NCBI GenBank assembly: GCA_007133365.1
Contig: SLMV01000003.1
Coordinates: forward strand, 1 to 10,756
Length of the DNA stretch: 10,756 nucleotides
Source: Clostridia bacterium
GTDB lineage: Bacteria; Bacillota; Sulfobacillia; SLMV01
Reading direction: 5' to 3'
The position numbers and the translations under genes were made by a program. The notes beneath the pieces are model-generated. The model did no database searches and was not told where the DNA came from. It was given only the letters and a program-made list of their open reading frames with translations. Positions within the stretch are counted from its first letter, which is position 1. Each line of letters opens with the position of its first letter. Shown piece by piece: positions 6,339 through 10,756 of the stretch.

Positions 6339-7868
6339 TTAGAAAAGCGAAAGCGTCCAAGCATCCCAATGTCCCGGCGACATATCTAGATAAATACCCA
6401 AAGCAATCCCTTGCCGGGAAAAGGCGCGTTCGGCCTCTTCTTGGGCTTGGTCTAATACCTTGGCTTCATCTAAGGTTTTGACGTCTCGATCCTCCATCAG
6501 AATCTGACCATCAACCACCATCATTTCCACGTCATTTCCCCGAACGTAATAGGTGAGCAGTTGCGGGATGGCCACGGTGGGGGTCAGATGAGGCTGATGG
6601 GTATTGATGACGATCAGATCTGCCTTCTTCCCCGGATCGAGCGAGCCAATCTCATCTTCCATTCCCAATATGCGCGCTGCATCTCGCGTGACCATTCTGA
6701 GGGACTTTCCTATCGGCAACAGGGACATATCGGAATACCGTTGCCAAAGCAGATACAACGCGCGATGAATATTCACAAACACATCCGAGACGAAGAAGGG
6801 AGCGGCTCCATCCGAACAAATGGCGACGTCAACGCCTTCTTTTAACAGTTCGATGATCGGGGGCGGTCCGAAATCAAGGCCCCGAGGTCCCAGTGGAACC
6901 CAGGAAAGATTCGCTCCACTTTCGGCCATAATCGTGACATCCAGGGGCGTAAACCCATGCCCGTGAGCGAAAAAAACATCCGCACCAAGGATTCGTTTGA
7001 GGTTCTCCATCCCAAACACCTCTTTGCCAAACGAAAGGGTGCCTCGATACCCGTGGGTCTGAATGTGAACCCGGTGTTCATCGGCTAATTGCCGTGCCTT
7101 TAACGCACGCTCTAATAACAATTTCTTATCCTCTGGAGAATATCTGTAGTGGTGATTCCCACTCATCACTTGGGGGTCGAGACCACAAAGATACGGGATG
7201 GCCAAGCATACCCGCATACGGCCCGATTCGGCCCCGTGCCACTTGGCGATAACCGATTGCATGGTCGTTTCGCACTCGGCAAAAGTATAGTTATAGGTCC
7301 TTGGCGTGCCGCCCTGCCAATCCGTGGCCGACCATTGATTTCCGATGAAATCGTCCGGGGGGCCAATCCCAAGAATGTTTCGAATGCCGCTCTCCTTCAT
7401 GCCGGCCATATGGGAATCCGCGTACACGGGATCATCGGCGCGTGCCGGGGTTGCTCCCAACACCGAGACGCCGGTGGTCACACCAAACTTAATGCGCTCG
7501 AGGGCCAGTAGTTCGGCATCCGCGCGCCACCAATCTGGCGTCGTGGCATGAAAGAAGAGCGGATTGGCCGCCCAACCAAAGCGTTGGTGATGGATACCCT
7601 TCACCATACCGTGTCCCGCGTGGGCGTAGGAATCAACAATTCCGGGCATGATTATACTCTTGGGACGTTCGATTTCCCGCCGAGGCTTCACTCGGCTCCG
7701 AAGATCATCCGTTGGGCCGACATCCACAATGCGGTCATCCCGAATGGCAACACTGCCATTTCGAATGACCGGATCCAGGTGATCACTCATCGTGACCACA
7801 TTCCCTCCGGAAATGAGGAGGTCGACGACTTGAATCTGGCCTTCGCTAACAGGGAGCGAATCTGACAT
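6339..7868 (-). CDS. COG0402-like amidohydrolase with a variant YxH metal motif
   Basis: This 509-residue protein is an amidohydrolase-superfamily TIM barrel of the SsnA/AtzB/TrzN-like group (cytosine, guanine and triazine deaminases or chlorohydrolases). Layout: N-terminal beta-sandwich strand VDLLISGGNVVTM (15-27), MPGIVD (74-79), barrel, then the C-terminal signature GSLDPGKKADLIV (408-420). Ligand motifs are SYAH (Y81, H83), QTH (H272), AHGHG (H302) and SDGA (D353). The first His of HxH is Tyr, and H272 is followed three residues later by Arg instead of the catalytic Glu of deaminases. This suggests a non-deaminase reaction or an altered metal site, and no substrate can be named. Additional His residues (H86, H304) could compensate. 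The ATG at 7868 has AAAGGAG 8 bases upstream. It is paralogous to the gene starting at 9395 and divergently transcribed from the M55 peptidase gene. Confidence 0.9.
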   Translation of the reverse strand: MSDSLPVSEGQIQVVDLLISGGNVVTMSDHLDPVIRNGSVAIRDDRIVDVGPTDDLRSRVKPRREIERPKSIIMPGIVDSYAHAGHGMVKGIHHQRFGWAANPLFFHATTPDWWRADAELLALERIKFGVTTGVSVLGATPARADDPVYADSHMAGMKESGIRNILGIGPPDDFIGNQWSATDWQGGTPRTYNYTFAECETTMQSVIAKWHGAESGRMRVCLAIPYLCGLDPQVMSGNHHYRYSPEDKKLLLERALKARQLADEHRVHIQTHGYRGTLSFGKEVFGMENLKRILGADVFFAHGHGFTPLDVTIMAESGANLSWVPLGPRGLDFGPPPIIELLKEGVDVAICSDGAAPFFVSDVFVNIHRALYLLWQRYSDMSLLPIGKSLRMVTRDAARILGMEDEIGSLDPGKKADLIVINTHQPHLTPTVAIPQLLTYYVRGNDVEMMVVDGQILMEDRDVKTLDEAKVLDQAQEEAERAFSRQGIALGIYLDMSPGHWDAWTLSLF

Positions 7869-8486
7869 TTTCTTGACTCCTTTCCGCTACCAAATGCGGC
7901 ACAAGCTGGAATTGGCAATAGTACCAGGTTCGAGGATGCTTGCATTGAGGTCACGAAAACATCAAAGAATAGGTCGCGCGTGACGCAATCTTCCCATCGG
8001 ATCGGATTCCCCTCAAACAGACAGCCGGGTAGTGCTTGCTCGGAACCTTAACTCCCCATATGGCCGCATGTTCGGCCTCGAATGATTTAATTGAACTTTT
8101 CGCCCTAGTTCTTTCCATTCCTGCCATCTGCTTTAAAAAACAGACCCTATGACGGGGATTTCCCGGCACTTGATGCGCAACAAAACCGGCACTCAAACGA
8201 CATTATCTGAGGGGGTACAAGCTCTTTTTCAGAGCAACGCTTAAAGAATTTGCAACCTCGGCATTTCGTGGGATTTCGAGAAGGAATCCATTTTTTCGAG
8301 GCGAACAAGGCTTTAAGAAGGCAGCCGTATTCTGTGGAATCCCCGCCATTGTTCTACGTTAAGCCTTCAGGATTTCAATCTAGAAAATGAAAAATAGAAA
8401 TAGAGGAGGGAAGTCGCCAAGTGGAGAGCTTTTCAGCATAAACGAATATCGACTTTGAGTTTTTCGATCGAGGGAGGAGTTTTACG
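7869..8486. promoter_or_regulatory. 618-bp divergent intergenic region between amidohydrolase and M55 peptidase genes
   Basis: Promoters for both directions must lie here unless transcription enters from outside, but I could not assign a convincing -35/-10 pair. The region holds a small GGCCG/CGGCC hairpin (8062-8077) with a six-base loop and a repeated CCGGCACT (8163-8170 and 8186-8193). A strong AGGAGGG (8404-8410) lies 10 bases before a six-codon frame starting at GTG 8421. The plus-strand side near 8380-8403 is A-rich. An 81-codon minus-strand frame (7951-8196) has no recognisable domain and no good ribosome binding site. The long spacing suggests a regulated divergent promoter region or a decayed gene. 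Confidence 0.5.
8421..8441 (+). other. Possible short leader ORF upstream of the M55 peptidase gene
   Basis: A GTG at 8421 follows AGGAGGG (8404-8410) by 10 bases and opens a frame of six codons (M/V-E-S-F-S-A) ending in TAA at 8439-8441. This is 45 bp before the real ATG of the peptidase. A Shine-Dalgarno this strong with no gene behind it may mark a leader peptide or a remnant of a lost start. The frame is too short to be supported on its own. Confidence 0.2.
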
Positions 8487-9314
8487 ATGAAGATCTACAT
8501 TGCAGTGGATATCGAAGGGGTATCCGGCGTCGTCAGTCGGTCGCACACTTCCGAGACCGGGTTTGATTACGGGCATGCTCGGGAGTGGATGACCGGCGAA
8601 GCAAGTGCCGCGGTTGAGGGTGCCATTCAGGCTGGCGCCAAAGAGGTATGGGTGGCGGATTTTCATGGGGGCAATGGTTTCCGCAACCTGCTGCTTCACA
8701 AGATGCATCCAAAAGCACAGTTGATCAGTGGTTCGCCCAAGTCATTGGTAGGCGAAGACGCTTTGGATGACAGCTTTGATGCGCTATTTCTCGTCGGCTA
8801 TCATACCCGGAACCGATCCCCCGGTGTCATCAGTCATTCGATTAACGGTGTGGTTGTCAACGAAATCCGAGTGAACGGCCAAGCCCTGGGCGAGGTCGGA
8901 TTAAGTGCCGCAGCAGCGGGCCATTACCAAGTCCCAACGCTTTTGGTTACCGGAGACGATGCAACCGCCGAAGAATCGCGGGCCCTGATTCCCAACATTG
9001 AGGCAGCGGTGGTGAAATGGGCCGTAAGTCGTGGTGCCGCTCGGTGTTTGTCCCATGAAATGGCATGTGAGGTCATCCAAGATGCGGCCAAGCGGGCCCT
9101 CGGACGGCGCGGTGACATTGCCCCGTTTGTTTTGGAGCCGCCCTTTGATCTTCAGATTGAGTTCACGCATGCCGGTGCCGCAGATGGTGGGAAGGGCGTT
9201 CCGGGGGTGACCCGGATGGATTCCGTCACGCTTCAGTATACGGCAGAGAATTTCCAGGAAGTGTTCGATATGTCCAAGACGATCATTCGACAGGCCATGT
9301 CCGGAGTTTCTTAG
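8487..9314 (+). CDS. dppA: M55-family D-aminopeptidase (DppA-like)
   Basis: The 275 residues match the full length of the Bacillus subtilis DppA D-aminopeptidase (about 274). That enzyme is a zinc-dependent, ring-shaped self-compartmentalising peptidase that releases N-terminal D-amino acids, preferring D-Ala peptides. Metal ligands are all visible: VDIEG (D8, E10), DFH (H60), GYH (H106) and GEVG (E136). SHS supplies the catalytic His117. Other conserved blocks are LISG, GDDATAEE and the CLS segment near 193. The ATG at 8487 has GGGAGGAG (8472-8479) 7 bases upstream. The partial amidohydrolase follows 80 bp later on the same strand with no clear terminator between, so they probably share a transcript. 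The name dppA follows the B. subtilis D-aminopeptidase and is unrelated to E. coli DppA, a binding protein. A role in using D-amino-acid peptides, perhaps from cell wall turnover, is likely; the exact substrate is inferred. Confidence 0.94.
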   Translation: MKIYIAVDIEGVSGVVSRSHTSETGFDYGHAREWMTGEASAAVEGAIQAGAKEVWVADFHGGNGFRNLLLHKMHPKAQLISGSPKSLVGEDALDDSFDALFLVGYHTRNRSPGVISHSINGVVVNEIRVNGQALGEVGLSAAAAGHYQVPTLLVTGDDATAEESRALIPNIEAAVVKWAVSRGAARCLSHEMACEVIQDAAKRALGRRGDIAPFVLEPPFDLQIEFTHAGAADGGKGVPGVTRMDSVTLQYTAENFQEVFDMSKTIIRQAMSGVS

Positions 9315-9379
9315 CCAAGTGGATTCATTCAACTGATATCAGCCGACATCTGAATTCATCGACACCTTGTGACAGGTGG

Positions 9380-9387
9380 AAGGGAGG
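9380..9387 (+). promoter_or_regulatory. Ribosome binding site that sets the TTG start of the second amidohydrolase
   Basis: AAGGGAGG ends 7 bases before the TTG at 9395. No in-frame ATG or GTG occurs between this site and the conserved N-terminal strand, so the TTG start is the best-supported choice. A 5-bp hairpin, CACCT/AGGTG (9363-9378), sits directly in front of the site and could slightly modulate its access. Confidence 0.65.
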
Positions 9388-9394
9388 GACCGAT

Positions 9395-10756
9395 TTGGAG
9401 AAGGTAGATATCCTCATCATTGATGGAGCAATACTCACCATGGATCAAGCCTATTCCATCTACAATCCAGGGGCCATTGCGATCCGGGGTGATCGCATTG
9501 TCGCTGTTGGAAAATCGTCAGTGATTCAAAAGCAGTATGTGGCAAATAAAATTATCGATGCCAAGCAGCAGGCGGTCATGCCGGGGCTGATTGATACCTA
9601 TTCCCATGCCGGCCATGGCATGATTAAGGCCATTTGGCACAGTAAACGCGGGTGGCCCGGTAATCCGGTTTATTTCCACGCGACGGATTCCGACTGGTGG
9701 TACACGGAGGGTCTTTTGTCATCGCTTGAACGAATCCGGTTTGGGGTCACCACCGGGGTGACGATCATTGGGGCAACACCCGCCCGAGCCGACTCCCCCG
9801 TGTTTGCCCTTGAAAATGCGCGCGCAGTCAACGACTCTGGACTTCGGGGGATAATTGGCGTGGGACCTCCGGATCCCGTGATCAAGGGAGTCGGTGCTGA
9901 GTATACCACTCTATGGGAAAATAATCGGCCTCGTATCCACCGCTACTCCTATGAGGATGCTATGGAGAATACCCGTCACGTCATACAAAGCGTGCATGAT
10001 CCCAAAGGTAGCATGATGCAAGTTTGTCTGGCAATTCCTTATCTTTTTGGGCGTTATCCACGGACAACTCGAAGAAATGAAATTTCACCACACTACCAAC
10101 AAGCCGACCGAGATCTCATCATCGAAAAGGCGCACGCGGCCCGCGAATTCGCCTCAAAAGAAGGGGTACTCATCCATACGCACATGTTTCAGAGCACCCT
10201 GGATGAGGCGGTGACTCATTATGGCCGTGATGATGTACTTAAGATCATGGGATCGGACGTCGTCATCGCCCACGGGAATGGATTGAGAGCCAGCGAAATT
10301 GACCTGATCGCAAAGACGAAAGCCAAGGTTGTCTCCGCCCCCTCCATGGGCGAGAACGTCTGGTATGGCCGCTGTCCGGTCCCAGAGTTGATCACTGCCG
10401 GTGCATGTGTCGCCATCAGCACGGATGGCAATGCCCCTTATGTGTCGATGGATCTACTAGCCCAAGTCTATCGATCACTCTTTCTCAATCGTCTATTCAT
10501 CGGCGACAATGATATATTCTTACCCGGGAAAGCTCTCAACATGATTACGAAAGACGCCGCCACGGTCATCGGAATGGCCGATCGAATTGGCTCTCTCGAA
10601 CCCGGAAAACAAGCGGATCTCATCATATTGGATTTAAATCAACCGCACCTAATCCCCCAGACCCACCTACCTCAAATCCTAGCCTTTTATGCGACCGGTC
10701 ACGATGTGGTCACAACCATGGTCAATGGGCAGATTTTAATGGAGGACCGAGTGGTA
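9395..10756 (+). CDS. COG0402-like amidohydrolase with variant YxH motif, 3' end cut by window edge
   Basis: I translated this open frame myself: 454 residues are visible from the TTG at 9395 to the window end. Compared with its paralogue at 6339-7868 about 50 C-terminal residues are missing. It shares long blocks with that protein (FGVTTGV, GATPARAD, CLAIPYL, HAGHGM, GQILMED), so the two are clear paralogues. Ligand motifs are TYSH (Y69, H71), HTH (H263), AHGNG (H293) and STDG (D344). As in the paralogue, Tyr replaces the first His of HxH, and the Glu three residues after the third His is replaced, here by Gln266. The usual C-terminal GSLEPGKQADLIIL is at 399-412. I chose TTG because AAGGGAGG (9380-9387) lies 7 bases upstream; the first in-frame ATG (codon 16) would remove the VDILIIDGAILTM strand that opens the family. 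It lies 80 bp after the M55 peptidase stop. Confidence 0.9.
   Translation, partial: MEKVDILIIDGAILTMDQAYSIYNPGAIAIRGDRIVAVGKSSVIQKQYVANKIIDAKQQAVMPGLIDTYSHAGHGMIKAIWHSKRGWPGNPVYFHATDSDWWYTEGLLSSLERIRFGVTTGVTIIGATPARADSPVFALENARAVNDSGLRGIIGVGPPDPVIKGVGAEYTTLWENNRPRIHRYSYEDAMENTRHVIQSVHDPKGSMMQVCLAIPYLFGRYPRTTRRNEISPHYQQADRDLIIEKAHAAREFASKEGVLIHTHMFQSTLDEAVTHYGRDDVLKIMGSDVVIAHGNGLRASEIDLIAKTKAKVVSAPSMGENVWYGRCPVPELITAGACVAISTDGNAPYVSMDLLAQVYRSLFLNRLFIGDNDIFLPGKALNMITKDAATVIGMADRIGSLEPGKQADLIILDLNQPHLIPQTHLPQILAFYATGHDVVTTMVNGQILMEDRVV

Noticed and set aside
6112..6369. 85-codon minus-strand frame overlapping the amidohydrolase stop
   Set aside because: Its N-terminal part overlaps the real C-terminus in another frame and there is no start signal. 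The composition after the overlap is unremarkable.
8062..8077. GGCCG/CGGCC hairpin as a terminator
   Set aside because: The stem is only 5 bp and no T-run follows on either strand.
7951..8196. 81-codon minus-strand frame in the divergent intergenic region
   Set aside because: It begins at a TTG with no ribosome binding site and with a stop codon two codons upstream, and it shows no domain or motif I recognise. It may be a remnant but is not supported as a gene.
9333..9342. CTGATATCAG palindrome after the M55 peptidase gene
   Set aside because: A single 10-bp palindrome without flanking promoter elements; it is expected by chance at this scale and cannot be assigned a role.

Overview
The window looks like bacterial chromosome, most likely from a Gram-positive (Bacillota-type) organism. 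The signs are strong AGGAGG-type ribosome binding sites, TTG starts behind good Shine-Dalgarno sequences, a lipoprotein-type solute-binding protein with a long Leu-rich signal peptide, and a DppA-type D-aminopeptidase. GC content is intermediate by eye. I cannot name a genus. I saw no rRNA, tRNA, CRISPR array, phage gene or recognisable insertion sequence.

Layout. Positions 1-7868 carry six genes, all on the minus strand. In the order of transcription they are: a COG0402-like amidohydrolase (6339-7868); a 618-bp gap with no convincing gene; a family 5 peptide-type solute-binding lipoprotein (3993-5720); a 300-bp spacer with a large inverted-repeat structure and a candidate ridA promoter; a RidA-family protein (3309-3692); an isochorismatase-fold hydrolase (2362-3051); a phosphotriesterase-family metallohydrolase (1389-2333); and a hydantoinase/allantoinase/dihydroorotase-type cyclic amidohydrolase that runs off the left edge (1-1355). 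After a 618-bp divergent intergenic region, the plus strand carries an M55 D-aminopeptidase (8487-9314). It is followed by a second amidohydrolase, a clear paralogue of the first, which runs off the right edge (9395-10756).

Working together. Nearly every enzyme belongs to a family that breaks C-N, amide, ester or lactone bonds. The set is three amidohydrolase-superfamily cyclic amidase or deaminase-like proteins, a PTE-like enzyme, an isochorismatase-fold hydrolase, RidA (which removes reactive enamine/imine intermediates) and a D-aminopeptidase, plus one peptide-type binding protein for capture. My inference is an accessory uptake-and-catabolism locus for a nitrogenous compound such as a D-amino-acid peptide, cyclic amide, hydantoin or ureide. 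The substrate is not visible from sequence and no transport permease lies in the window.

Most unusual points. Both COG0402-like paralogues have Tyr in place of the first His of the HxH metal motif, and neither has the Glu three residues after the third metal His that deaminases of this group use. The isochorismatase-fold protein has Gly where most cysteine hydrolases of the fold have their nucleophile, as true isochorismatases do.
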